NCBI RefSeq assembly: GCF_036014115.1
Contig: NZ_CP107913.1
Location: forward strand, 1,922,001 to 1,986,000
Length of the DNA stretch: 64,000 bases
Direction of reading: 5' to 3'
Source of the DNA: Streptomyces sp. NBC_00448
GTDB taxonomy: Bacteria; Actinomycetota; Actinomycetes; Streptomycetales; Streptomycetaceae
Below are positions 49,426 through 57,239 of the stretch, in pieces; positions within the stretch are counted from its first letter, which is position 1; every line of letters starts with the position of its first letter. The translations under genes and the position numbers were made by a program. The notes under the pieces were generated by a model. The model saw nothing but the letters and a program-made list of their open reading frames with translations, had not been told where the DNA came from and made no database searches.

Positions 49426-52400
49426 ATGCACAGCGACCCCGCCAGCACCGAGGAGCGGCTGCACCGCGTGCTGAACCAGCGCCTGCGCCCTGCCGTCCAT
49501 GCCCGTACGGTGCCACTCGCCGTCGAGGTCTGGCACGTGCCGGGCGAACCGGTGCCGGTCAGCGCCGGGTTGGCCGCCGAGTACGCCCCGGCGCGGGTCG
49601 GCGACCGGTGGGGGCCGGCCTGGTCGACGAGCTGGTTCAAGCTCAGCGGCAGGGTGCCGGAGGGGTGGGCCGGGCTGCCGGTGGAAGCGGTCGTCGACCT
49701 GGGTTTCGGCACCACCGAGCCCGGCTTCTCCACCGAGGGCCTGGCCTACCGGCCGGACGGCACCGCGGTGAAGGCGCTCAACCCGCGCAACACCCATCTG
49801 CCGGTCGCGTCCCCGGCCCGCGGCGGCGAGGAGGTGCTGTTCTACGTCGAGGCCGCCGCCAACCCGGTGGTGATGCACACCGGCCCGGACCAGCTCACCT
49901 TCGGCGTGACGTCCGCGGGCGACCGGGCCGGCTGGCTGGCGGACGGCGCCGAGGACGGTGACGGCGGCGGGGGTACGGACCGAGGGGGGCGCCCGCCGGC
50001 CGGCGAACCGCTCTACCAGCTACGGCGGTCGGACCTCGCGGTCTTCGACGCGGGCGTCTTCGAGCTGGTCCAGGACCTGGACGTGCTCGGCGAGTTGATG
50101 CACGAGCTGCCCGAACAGTCCACCCGGCGCTGGCAGATCCTGCGGGCGGTCGAGGACGCGCTGGACCTGGTCGACCTGCAGGACATCAGCGGCAGCGCGG
50201 CCGCCGCGCGCAAGGCGCTCATCCCGGCGCTGGCCGCACCGGCCGGCACCGGTGCGCACCGGATCTCGGCGGTCGGCCACGCGCACATCGACTCGGCCTG
50301 GCTGTGGCCGCTGCGCGAGACCGTGCGCAAGGTGGCGCGGACGGTCTCCAACGTCACTGAACTCATGGACAACCACCCGGAGTTCCGGTTCGTGATGAGC
50401 CAGGCGCAGCAGCTGGCGTGGCTGAAGGAGCACCGGCCTGAGGTGTACGCGCGGGCTCAGGAGAAGGCGAAGACCGGGCAGTTCCTGCCGACCGGCAGCC
50501 TGTGGGTGGAGCCGGACACCAACATCACCGGCGGCGAGTCGCTGGTACGGCAGTTCGTGCACGGCAAGCGGTTCTACCTGGACGAGTTCGGCCTGGAGAC
50601 CGAGGACATGTGGCTGCCGGACACCTTCGGCTACAACGCGGCGCTGCCGCAGTTGATGAAGCTGGCCGGGGTGCGCTGGTTCCTCACCCAGAAGATCTCC
50701 TGGAACACCACGAACGCCTTCCCGCACCACACCTTCTTCTGGGAGGGCATCGACGGCACCCGGATCTTCAGCCACTTCCCGCCGGTCGACTCCTACAACA
50801 GCGGCCTGACCGGGGCGGAGCTGGCGCACACCGAGCGCAACTTCCGGGACAAGGCGCACACCCACCGCTCGCTGGTGCCGTTCGGCTACGGGGACGGCGG
50901 CGGCGGGCCCACCCGGGAGATGCTGGCACGGGCCTCCCGGCTGGCCAGTCTGGAGGGTTCACCGCGGGTGAGCGTGGAGGGGCCGGCCGAGTTCTTCCCG
51001 AAGGCGTTCGCGGAGTACCCGCAAGCGCCGGTGTGGGTGGGCGAGTTGTACCTGGAGTTCCACCGCGGCACCCTGACCAGCCAGCTCGCCACGAAACAGG
51101 GCAACCGGCGCAGCGAACACCTGCTGGTGGAGGCCGAGTTGTGGTCGGCGACGGCCGCGCTGCGCACCGGCGCGCCGTATCCGTACGACGCGCTGGACCG
51201 GTTGTGGAAGACGGTGCTGCTGCACCAGTTCCACGACATCCTGCCGGGCACGTCGATCGCGTGGGTGCACCGGGAGGCGGAGCGGACGTACGTCGAAGTG
51301 GGGCGTGAGCTGCGGGAGTTGGTGGACACCGCGCAGCGCGCGCTGGCCGCGGCCGACGACGGCGGCGAGAGCGGCGACGTGGTGTTCAACGCGGCGCCGC
51401 ACGCCCGGGACGGAGTGCCCGCGATGGGCGCCGCACTCCGCGCCGCCGGCCCGGCCACGGTGCGCCCGGTGCCGTCGGGCGACGGCTTCGTCCTCGACAA
51501 CGGCCTGGTGCGGATCACGATCGACGGCCGCGGCCTGATCACCTCGGCGTACGACATCCCGGCCGAGCGGGAGGCGCTGCCGCCGGGTGCGACCGCGAAC
51601 CTGCTCCAACTCCACCAGGACTTCCCCAACCGCTGGGACGCCTGGGACCTCGACGCCTTCTACCGCCACAGCGTGCGCGACCTGACCGACGCCGACTCGG
51701 TGGCCGCGTTCGAAGGCGGGCCGGACGGCACGGGCGGCGGGGTGCGGGTGGTCCGCAGCTTCGGCGACTCACGGGTCGAGCAGGTGCTGGCCCTGCGCGA
51801 GGGCAGCCGGCAGGTGGACATCGAGACCGTGGTCGACTGGCACGAGCGGGAGAAGCTGCTCAAGGCGGCCTTCCCGCTGGACGTGCGGGCCGCGCACTCC
51901 ACCGCCGAGATCCCGTTCGGCCACGTGGAGCGGCCCACGCACGTCAACACCAGTTGGGACGCGGCCAAGTTCGAGGTGTGCGCGCACCGCTTCCTGCACG
52001 TCGGCGAGCCCGACTGGGGTGCCGCGCTGGTCAACGACTCCACCTACGGCCACGACATCACCCGCGATGTGCGGGCGGACGGCGGCACCACCACCACGGT
52101 GCGGCTGTCGCTGCTGCGCTCGGCCCGCTTCCCCGACCCGGAGCAGGACCAGGGCCGGCACCGGCTGCGGTACGCGTTCGTGATCGGCGCCCGGGTCCCG
52201 GACGCGATCCGCGAGGGCTACCGGCTCAACCTGCCGGAGCGTACGGTGCCGGGCGCGGCCGCGGTGGCCCCACTGGTGGCCGTGGACCACGAGGGGGTCG
52301 TCATCACCTCGGTCAAGCTCGCCGACGACCGGTCGGGGGATGTGCTGGTGCGGCTGTACGAGGCGCACGGCAAGCGGGCCCGGGCCACGCTGACGCCGTC

Positions 52401-52548
52401 GTTCGCCCTCGCGTCGGTGGCCGTCACCGACCTGCTGGAGCGGCCGGTCACGGACGACGGGAGCTGCGCGGCGGCGGGTCCCGAAGTGCGGCTGACGCTG
52501 CGGCCGTTCCAGATCCTGACGCTGCGGCTGACCCCTGGGCGGCCCTGA
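49426..52548 (+). CDS. Alpha-mannosidase, glycoside hydrolase family 38
   Basis: A 1040-residue cytoplasmic enzyme (no signal peptide) that releases mannose from alpha-mannosides taken up by the adjacent importer. The N-terminal beta domain is followed by the catalytic barrel. The zinc motif is HAHIDSAWLWP near residue 285, and the nucleophile Asp about 399 is in WLPDTFGYNAALPQLMK. HQFHDILPGTSI and the C-terminal beta-sandwich (DNGLVRITIDGRGLITS, FNAAPHARDGVP) are family-typical. A Gly/Asp-rich insert near residues 180-195 (DGAEDGDGGGGTDRGGR) is unusual. Start ATG 49426. Confidence 0.95.
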   Translation: MHSDPASTEERLHRVLNQRLRPAVHARTVPLAVEVWHVPGEPVPVSAGLAAEYAPARVGDRWGPAWSTSWFKLSGRVPEGWAGLPVEAVVDLGFGTTEPGFSTEGLAYRPDGTAVKALNPRNTHLPVASPARGGEEVLFYVEAAANPVVMHTGPDQLTFGVTSAGDRAGWLADGAEDGDGGGGTDRGGRPPAGEPLYQLRRSDLAVFDAGVFELVQDLDVLGELMHELPEQSTRRWQILRAVEDALDLVDLQDISGSAAAARKALIPALAAPAGTGAHRISAVGHAHIDSAWLWPLRETVRKVARTVSNVTELMDNHPEFRFVMSQAQQLAWLKEHRPEVYARAQEKAKTGQFLPTGSLWVEPDTNITGGESLVRQFVHGKRFYLDEFGLETEDMWLPDTFGYNAALPQLMKLAGVRWFLTQKISWNTTNAFPHHTFFWEGIDGTRIFSHFPPVDSYNSGLTGAELAHTERNFRDKAHTHRSLVPFGYGDGGGGPTREMLARASRLASLEGSPRVSVEGPAEFFPKAFAEYPQAPVWVGELYLEFHRGTLTSQLATKQGNRRSEHLLVEAELWSATAALRTGAPYPYDALDRLWKTVLLHQFHDILPGTSIAWVHREAERTYVEVGRELRELVDTAQRALAAADDGGESGDVVFNAAPHARDGVPAMGAALRAAGPATVRPVPSGDGFVLDNGLVRITIDGRGLITSAYDIPAEREALPPGATANLLQLHQDFPNRWDAWDLDAFYRHSVRDLTDADSVAAFEGGPDGTGGGVRVVRSFGDSRVEQVLALREGSRQVDIETVVDWHEREKLLKAAFPLDVRAAHSTAEIPFGHVERPTHVNTSWDAAKFEVCAHRFLHVGEPDWGAALVNDSTYGHDITRDVRADGGTTTTVRLSLLRSARFPDPEQDQGRHRLRYAFVIGARVPDAIREGYRLNLPERTVPGAAAVAPLVAVDHEGVVITSVKLADDRSGDVLVRLYEAHGKRARATLTPSFALASVAVTDLLERPVTDDGSCAAAGPEVRLTLRPFQILTLRLTPGRP

Positions 52549-52580
52549 CGGGTTCTGACCGGCCCATGTGCGGGGCGCCG

Positions 52581-52598
52581 GCCGGGGTCCTCCCCGGC
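52581..52598. terminator. Hairpin between convergent GH38 and LacI genes
   Basis: GCCGGGG-TCCT-CCCCGGC, a 7-bp perfect stem 33 bases after the GH38 stop. A direct repeat CGTGACGTT (about 52697 and 52710) lies further right. The stem is short, so it is a modest terminator. Confidence 0.5.
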
Positions 52599-52724
52599 TC
52601 CGGGCGGCGCCCGTCCCCGGGTCGCGGAACCGTGCCGCGCGGGCGGCCGGCCTCGGCTCTTCCTGCCTCAGCGCCTCGGCCCTTCAGCCCTTCAGTCGTG
52701 ACGTTCCGCCGTGACGTTTCGGCG

Positions 52725-53738
52725 TCACCGCTTGGATGCCATGCGCACCCGCTTCTCGCCCGACGCGCGCACGATGAAGCGGGTGAGCAGCACCACCGAG
52801 CGCGGCGCGGAGCGGTCGCCGGCGATCCGGGAGAAGAGCACGTTGGCCGCGGTGCCGCCGAGCGCCACCGGGTCCTGGCTGACCACGGTCAGCGGCGGGT
52901 CGAGGCGCTCGGCGAGCGGCAGGTCGTCGAAGCCGACCAGGGCCAGCGGCGTGGTGTGGCCGGCGTCGAGCACCCCGAGGGTGATCAGGTCGTTGCTGGT
53001 GAACAGCGCGGTCGGCGGGTCGGGCAGGTCGCGCAGGGAGGCGACGGCGGCGCCGGCCGACTTCCTCGTGCGCAACCCGTGCCGTACCAGAGTTTCGTCG
53101 ATCGGCAGCCCGTGGGCGGCGAGCGCGTCGCGGTAGCCGGCGAACCGCTCGGCCTGCGTCCATATGTCGTACCGGTCGCCGAGGTAGGCGATGCGGGTGT
53201 GGCCGTGGCCGAGCAGGTGGGTGACCGCGCGTTGCGCGCCGGCCTGGTTGTCGACGGTGACATTGTCCACCTCCAGGCCGTCCGCCGGGCGGTCCACGCA
53301 CACCACCTGGGTGCCGGCCGCCATCGGCTGCTTGAGGAAGCCGTGGCTGCCGATGGTGGGCACCAGTATCAGGCCGTCCACCTGGCGGGCGGTGAAGGCC
53401 GCTATCACCTCGCGCTCGCGATGCGGCTCGTCGTTGGTGCTGCCGACCAGCACCACGTAGCCGCGGCGGTGCGCCTCGTCCTCCACCGAGCGGGCCATCA
53501 GCGCGTAGAAGGGGTTGGCGAGGTCGTCGACGACCAGGCCGATGGTGGAGGTGCCGAGGTTCTTCTGGCGCAGGTGGCGGGCGTTGTCGTTGCGCTGGTA
53601 GCCGAGCTTGCGGACGGCGCGCTCGACCCGGGCCGCGGTGGAGGGCGACACCCCGGGCTCGCCGGAGACGACACGGGAGACGGTCATCGGACTGACTCCG
53701 GCGGCGCGGGCCACGTCCTTCATCGTCGGGCGCTTCAC
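52725..53738 (-). CDS. LacI family transcriptional regulator
   Basis: A 337-residue repressor. The helix-turn-helix reads TMKDVARAAGVSPMTVSRVVSGEPGVSPSTAARVERAVRKLGY in outline. The hinge helix and the periplasmic-binding-like domain follow (GLVVDDLANPFYALMARSVEDEAHRRGY region, LILVPTIGSHGF, ALFTSNDLITLGVL). GTG 53738 is preceded by AGGAGAG; an ATG at 53750 with GGAGCG is the alternative. It is the last gene of an operon with a ribose-type importer and should bind the GGWAACGTTC sites at the operon promoter and upstream of the GH59 gene. Confidence 0.93.
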   Translation of the reverse strand: MKRPTMKDVARAAGVSPMTVSRVVSGEPGVSPSTAARVERAVRKLGYQRNDNARHLRQKNLGTSTIGLVVDDLANPFYALMARSVEDEAHRRGYVVLVGSTNDEPHREREVIAAFTARQVDGLILVPTIGSHGFLKQPMAAGTQVVCVDRPADGLEVDNVTVDNQAGAQRAVTHLLGHGHTRIAYLGDRYDIWTQAERFAGYRDALAAHGLPIDETLVRHGLRTRKSAGAAVASLRDLPDPPTALFTSNDLITLGVLDAGHTTPLALVGFDDLPLAERLDPPLTVVSQDPVALGGTAANVLFSRIAGDRSAPRSVVLLTRFIVRASGEKRVRMASKR

Positions 53739-53880
53739 GGCTCTCCTCATCGGGCGCTCCCGGGCCGCCGGCCCTGGCCCGGGGCCGCCGGTGGTGATGG
53801 CGCGGACGGCGTTTCCCGCCCGGCCCGCCATCATGACAGGGCGCGCCGGCGGACCGTCGCCTGCCTCCCCCGCGGACGGC

Positions 53881-53928
53881 ACCGGGTACGGCACGGGGTG
53901 CGGCAGTGGATACGGCGCCGGGTGCGGC
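53881..53928. repeat. Two imperfect 24-bp tandem repeats 3' of the binding-protein gene
   Basis: Copies 53881-53904 and 53905-53928 agree at 19 of 24 positions and contain GGGTACGG / GGATACGG. They lie between the binding-protein gene and the LacI gene and share the GGATACGG word with the repeats on the other side of the binding-protein gene. Confidence 0.7.
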
Positions 53929-53991
53929 GGCCCGCCCGGGTGCCCGCGGCGGGGCACCGGGCGGGCGGCCGCTCACGCGGGGGCCTCGCGG

Positions 53992-54975
53992 TCAGCAGCC
54001 CGCCTTGTAGAGGTACTTGCTCACCGACGGCGAGTTCAGGTTGGCCTTGGTGATGGCGACCATGTCGGTGCCGATGGAGGCGGTCACCTTCTTCTTGTCG
54101 ATGGCCGCGAGCGCCTGGTCGACGCCCTCGGTGCCGATCTTCGCCGGGTCCTGTGCGACCAGGACGTCCAGCGTGCCGTTCTTCAGCGAGGTGACCTCGT
54201 CGGGTTCGGCGTCGAAGGCGGCGACCTGGACCTTGCCCTGCTTGCCCGCGGCCTGCAGCCCGGTGGAGATGCCCTGCGCGGTGTTGGTGTTGCCCGCGAA
54301 GACACCGCCGAGGTCGGGGTGCGCGGCCAGCGTGGACTGGATCTGCGAAGCCGCGGTGGCCGGCAGGTCGTTGTCGTAGAGCACCGGCAGCAGCTTGATG
54401 TTCGGGTGGTTCGCCTTCATCTCCTCGTCGAAGCCCTTGGTGCGCTCGTCGGTGGTGGACACCCCCGGCTTGACGCTGATCACGATCGCGGAGCCCTTGT
54501 CGCCCATCAGCCGCGCCAGCGACTTGGCGGCGGCGCGACCGCCGGCCACGTTGTCCGAGGAGATCCGGGACACCCCGATCGAGGCGTCGCTGACCGTGGT
54601 GTCGACCAGCACGATCTTGGTGCCGCCGTTCTGCATCTGGGACAGCGACGGGGTCAGCGCGGCGGTGTCCACCGGTGCGATGAGCAGCCCGGCGGGGTGC
54701 TTGGCGGCGACCGAGTCGATGATCGGGCGCTGCACGGACACGTCCCACTGCGCGGAGCCGTTGACGGTCAGCTTCACGCCGCGCTTCTTCGCCTCCTGCT
54801 GCGCCGCGCAGGCCATGGTGATGTAGAACGGGTCGCTCTTCACGCCGGTGATCATCTCCAGCGACTTGCCGCCGGAACCGGAGGACCCGCCGCCGCAGGC
54901 CGCCGTGGTCGCGGCCACGAGCGCGAGGACCGCGCAGGCCCCCACGAGCGTCGTGGGTCTGCTGATGTGCCGCAT
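53992..54975 (-). CDS. Sugar-binding lipoprotein of a ribose/fructose-type ABC importer
   Basis: A 327-residue periplasmic-binding-like lipoprotein (lipobox TTAAC, then Gly/Ser linker). It belongs to the type I sugar-binding family: MITGVKSDPFYITMACAAQQEAKKRGVKL (outline), LLIAPVDTAALTPSLSQM, VFAGNTNTAQGISTGLQAAGK and VAAFDAEPDEVTSLKNGTLDVLVAQDP. Start ATG 54975. The ligand is a monosaccharide or cyclitol; the adjacent GH59 enzyme suggests galactose-type sugars, but this is inference. It lies after the permease gene with a repeat-rich 155-base spacer. Confidence 0.93.
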   Translation of the reverse strand: MRHISRPTTLVGACAVLALVAATTAACGGGSSGSGGKSLEMITGVKSDPFYITMACAAQQEAKKRGVKLTVNGSAQWDVSVQRPIIDSVAAKHPAGLLIAPVDTAALTPSLSQMQNGGTKIVLVDTTVSDASIGVSRISSDNVAGGRAAAKSLARLMGDKGSAIVISVKPGVSTTDERTKGFDEEMKANHPNIKLLPVLYDNDLPATAASQIQSTLAAHPDLGGVFAGNTNTAQGISTGLQAAGKQGKVQVAAFDAEPDEVTSLKNGTLDVLVAQDPAKIGTEGVDQALAAIDKKKVTASIGTDMVAITKANLNSPSVSKYLYKAGC

Positions 54976-55012
54976 GCTGGACCTCTTTCTGTGCGTGAGC
55001 CGGGCTTGCTGC

Positions 55013-55115
55013 GGATACGGGGCGCCGGAGAAGGGCCTGGCCGCGGATACGGACGCGGGTACGGCCTCCGGCGCGGTCGCGGATACGGCTTCGGCGCGGT
55101 CGCGGATACGGCTTC
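55013..55115. repeat. GGATACGG-containing repeats 5' of the binding-protein gene
   Basis: A 23-bp unit (GGCGCGGTCGCGGATACGG...) is repeated perfectly in tandem at 55070-55092 and 55093-55115. Further GGATACGG words lie at 55013 and 55045. They occupy the spacer between permease and binding-protein genes. Confidence 0.85.
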
Positions 55116-55130
55116 GGGTCGGCCGCGCGT

Positions 55131-56183
55131 TCAGGCGCGCTCGCGCCCGCGCCTGCGGAACTGGTCGAGATAGACCGCGGCGACCAGCACCACACCGATC
55201 GCGACGTCCTGCCAGTACTGCTGGACGCCCATGATGATCAGCCCGGTGCTGAGCACCGCCGGGATGAAGACGCCGATCAGGGTGCCCAGTACGGTGCCGC
55301 GCCCGCCGAAGAGGCTGGCGCCGCCGAGCACGACCGCGGTGATCACCGTGAGGTTGTCGGTGGCGTGCCCGGCGATGGAGGTGGTGCCGAAGTAGGCCAG
55401 CCACATCACGCTGCCGAGCCCGGACAGCAGGCCGACCAGGGCGTAGACCTGCACCAGGTGCCGGTCGACGTTGATGCCGACCCGGCGGGCGGCCTCGGGG
55501 TTGGAGCCGATGGCGTACGTGTAGCGGCCGAAGCGGGTGAAGGCCAGCACCAGCCCGAAGACCAGGGTGGTGGCGAAGGCGATCACGACCAGCCAGGGGA
55601 TCTGGCCGAAGAGCTTGCCGAAGCCGATGGCGTGCTGGAGGTGGCCGGAGACGGCGCCGGTGGGGTCCTGGCCGCCGGTGATGATCTCGGCGATGCCCAG
55701 CGCGGCGCCGAACCCGCCCAGCGTGACGATCAGCGGCGGCACCTTCGCCTTGGCCACCAGCCAGCCCTGCATCCCGCCCCAGACCAGGCCGGTGGCGAGC
55801 GCGATCACCGTACTGACCGCGATGGTGCCCCAGCCGGCCTTCGCGCCGCCGTGGTGGATGGTGTACTCGGCCGACAGCACCGCCGACAGCACCAGCACCG
55901 ACCCGACCGACAGGTCGATGCCGGCCACGATGATGACGTAGGTCATGCCGACCGCGAGCACCAGGTAGATGGCCGCGTTGGTGGCGATCTGCGTGACGTC
56001 GTAGCTGGTCAGGAAGGTGCTGGGGCGGGCCGCGGTGAAGAACACCACGAGCAGCAGCAGCACGCCGAAGGTCCACACCTCGTTGACGTCGGCGAGCCGC
56101 CGCAGCCAGGGCGGTACGCCGCGCCCGCGCGGCCGGTCGGTGGGAGCGGCCGTGCCGTCCTTGACGGGGGTTCCCGCGCTCAT
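55131..56183 (-). CDS. ABC transporter permease, RbsC/FrcB type
   Basis: A 350-residue permease with about ten membrane helices. LVLAVGMTYVIIVAGIDLSVGSVLVLSAV, in outline, is the signature of the branched-chain/ribose-type permease family. Also seen are VTLGGFGAALGIAEI and AVVLGGASLFGGRGTVLGTLIGV. It would form a homodimer channel. The start ATG at 56183 overlaps the end of the ATPase gene by four bases (ATGA). Operon order is ATPase, permease, binding protein, LacI. Confidence 0.94.
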   Translation of the reverse strand: MSAGTPVKDGTAAPTDRPRGRGVPPWLRRLADVNEVWTFGVLLLLVVFFTAARPSTFLTSYDVTQIATNAAIYLVLAVGMTYVIIVAGIDLSVGSVLVLSAVLSAEYTIHHGGAKAGWGTIAVSTVIALATGLVWGGMQGWLVAKAKVPPLIVTLGGFGAALGIAEIITGGQDPTGAVSGHLQHAIGFGKLFGQIPWLVVIAFATTLVFGLVLAFTRFGRYTYAIGSNPEAARRVGINVDRHLVQVYALVGLLSGLGSVMWLAYFGTTSIAGHATDNLTVITAVVLGGASLFGGRGTVLGTLIGVFIPAVLSTGLIIMGVQQYWQDVAIGVVLVAAVYLDQFRRRGRERA

Positions 56184-56953
56184 GCCGCGCCCTCCTTGCC
56201 GGCCGCGTCCAGCGCGCCGGTCATCGCCCCGACGAGTTCCTCCACGGTGGTGTCGGCGGCGGTGAACCGGGCCACCCGGCTGCCGAGCCGCAGCACCTCC
56301 ACCCGGTCGGCCACGGAGAGCACTTCGGGCATGTTGTGGCTGATCAGGACCACGGCGATGCCGCGGTCGCGGACCCGTCTGACGGTGTCGAGCACCCGGC
56401 CGCGCTGGACGACGCCCAGCGCCGCGGTCGGCTCGTCCATGAAGATGATCCGGTTGGCGAAGGCGACCGCGCGGGCGACCGCCACGGACTGCTTCTGGCC
56501 GCCGGACAGCGCCGCCACCGGCACGCTCACGTCCCGCAGGTCCACGCCGAGTTCACGGAACGCGGCGACCGCCGAGCGGCGCATCGCGGCCCGGTCCAGC
56601 ACGCCGAGCCGACCGAGCAGGCCGCCGCGGTACAACTCCCGGCCCAGGTGCAGGTTGGCGGCCGCGTCCAGGTCCTGGGCGAGCGCGAGGTCCTGGTAGA
56701 CGGTCTCGATGCCGTGGCCGCGGGCGTCCAGCGGGCTGGTGAGCTGGACCGGCACGCCGTCCACCAGCACCTCGCCCTCGTCCGGCCGGATGGTCCCGGA
56801 GAGCGTCTTGACCAGCGTGCTCTTGCCGGCGCCGTTGTCACCGATCAGCGCGACGACCTCGCCGGGGTACGCGGTGAAGTCCGCGCCCTGGAGCGCGTGG
56901 ACGTGCCCATAGCGCTTGGTCACCTTCCTCGCTTCGAGCAGGGGGTCTGTCAT
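56180..56953 (-). CDS. Sugar ABC transporter ATP-binding protein (single-domain, FrcA-like)
   Basis: A 257-residue ATPase. Walker A is GDNGAGKST, the signature is ALSGGQKQSVAVARA, Walker B is IIFMDEPTAAL and the switch His is in VLISHNM. Most ribose-type importers carry a double-length ATPase (RbsA, about 500 residues); this one has a single nucleotide-binding domain like the fructose importer FrcA and must dimerise. First gene of the operon, directly after a promoter and operator candidate. Confidence 0.94.
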   Translation of the reverse strand: MTDPLLEARKVTKRYGHVHALQGADFTAYPGEVVALIGDNGAGKSTLVKTLSGTIRPDEGEVLVDGVPVQLTSPLDARGHGIETVYQDLALAQDLDAAANLHLGRELYRGGLLGRLGVLDRAAMRRSAVAAFRELGVDLRDVSVPVAALSGGQKQSVAVARAVAFANRIIFMDEPTAALGVVQRGRVLDTVRRVRDRGIAVVLISHNMPEVLSVADRVEVLRLGSRVARFTAADTTVEELVGAMTGALDAAGKEGAA

Positions 56954-56975
56954 CGCGACCGCCTCCAGGCGCCCT

Positions 56976-57028
56976 TGGTAACGTTCTCAGTTTTCCGTGA
57001 GTGTGGGCGCGACCTGACGGCATGTCAA
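56976..57028 (-). promoter_or_regulatory. Promoter and LacI operator of the FrcABC-like importer
   Basis: On the minus strand TTGACA (57028-57023), 17-base spacer, CACACT (57005-57000). Downstream, over the early transcript, is GAACGTTACCA (56986-56976), a LacI-type site with an AACGTT core. The -35 is perfect and the -10 is weak. Confidence 0.68.
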
Positions 57029-57143
57029 TATCTCCGGCAGTAAACGCGATCGGGCCCGAACTCCCTGGAATTCCGGGGAATCAGCCACTGCCCGCACGGG
57101 TCTTGACAGGTCGGCGGCGACGGCCGGACACTGCCCCGCCGGC

Positions 57144-57154
57144 TGGTAACGTTC
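57144..57154 (-). promoter_or_regulatory. Upstream auxiliary LacI site
   Basis: TGGTAACGTTC, identical over 11 bases to 56976-56986 and in the same orientation, 168 bases away. That spacing would allow looping by a tetrameric LacI protein. Confidence 0.58.
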
Positions 57155-57169
57155 ACTTGCTCGGGGAAC

Positions 57170-57218
57170 GGCCGTGGGGCCCGGGCGCGCGGACAAGACG
57201 CGCCCGGGCCCCACGGCC
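57170..57218 (-). terminator. Strong terminator of the GH59 gene
   Basis: A perfect 20-bp stem: arm 57170-57189 (GGCCGTGGGGCCCGGGCGCG) pairs with 57199-57218, loop CGGACAAGA. It starts 22 bases past the GH59 stop and insulates the importer operon. Confidence 0.9.
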
Positions 57219-57239
57219 CGCCTGCTCACCGCCGGTCGG

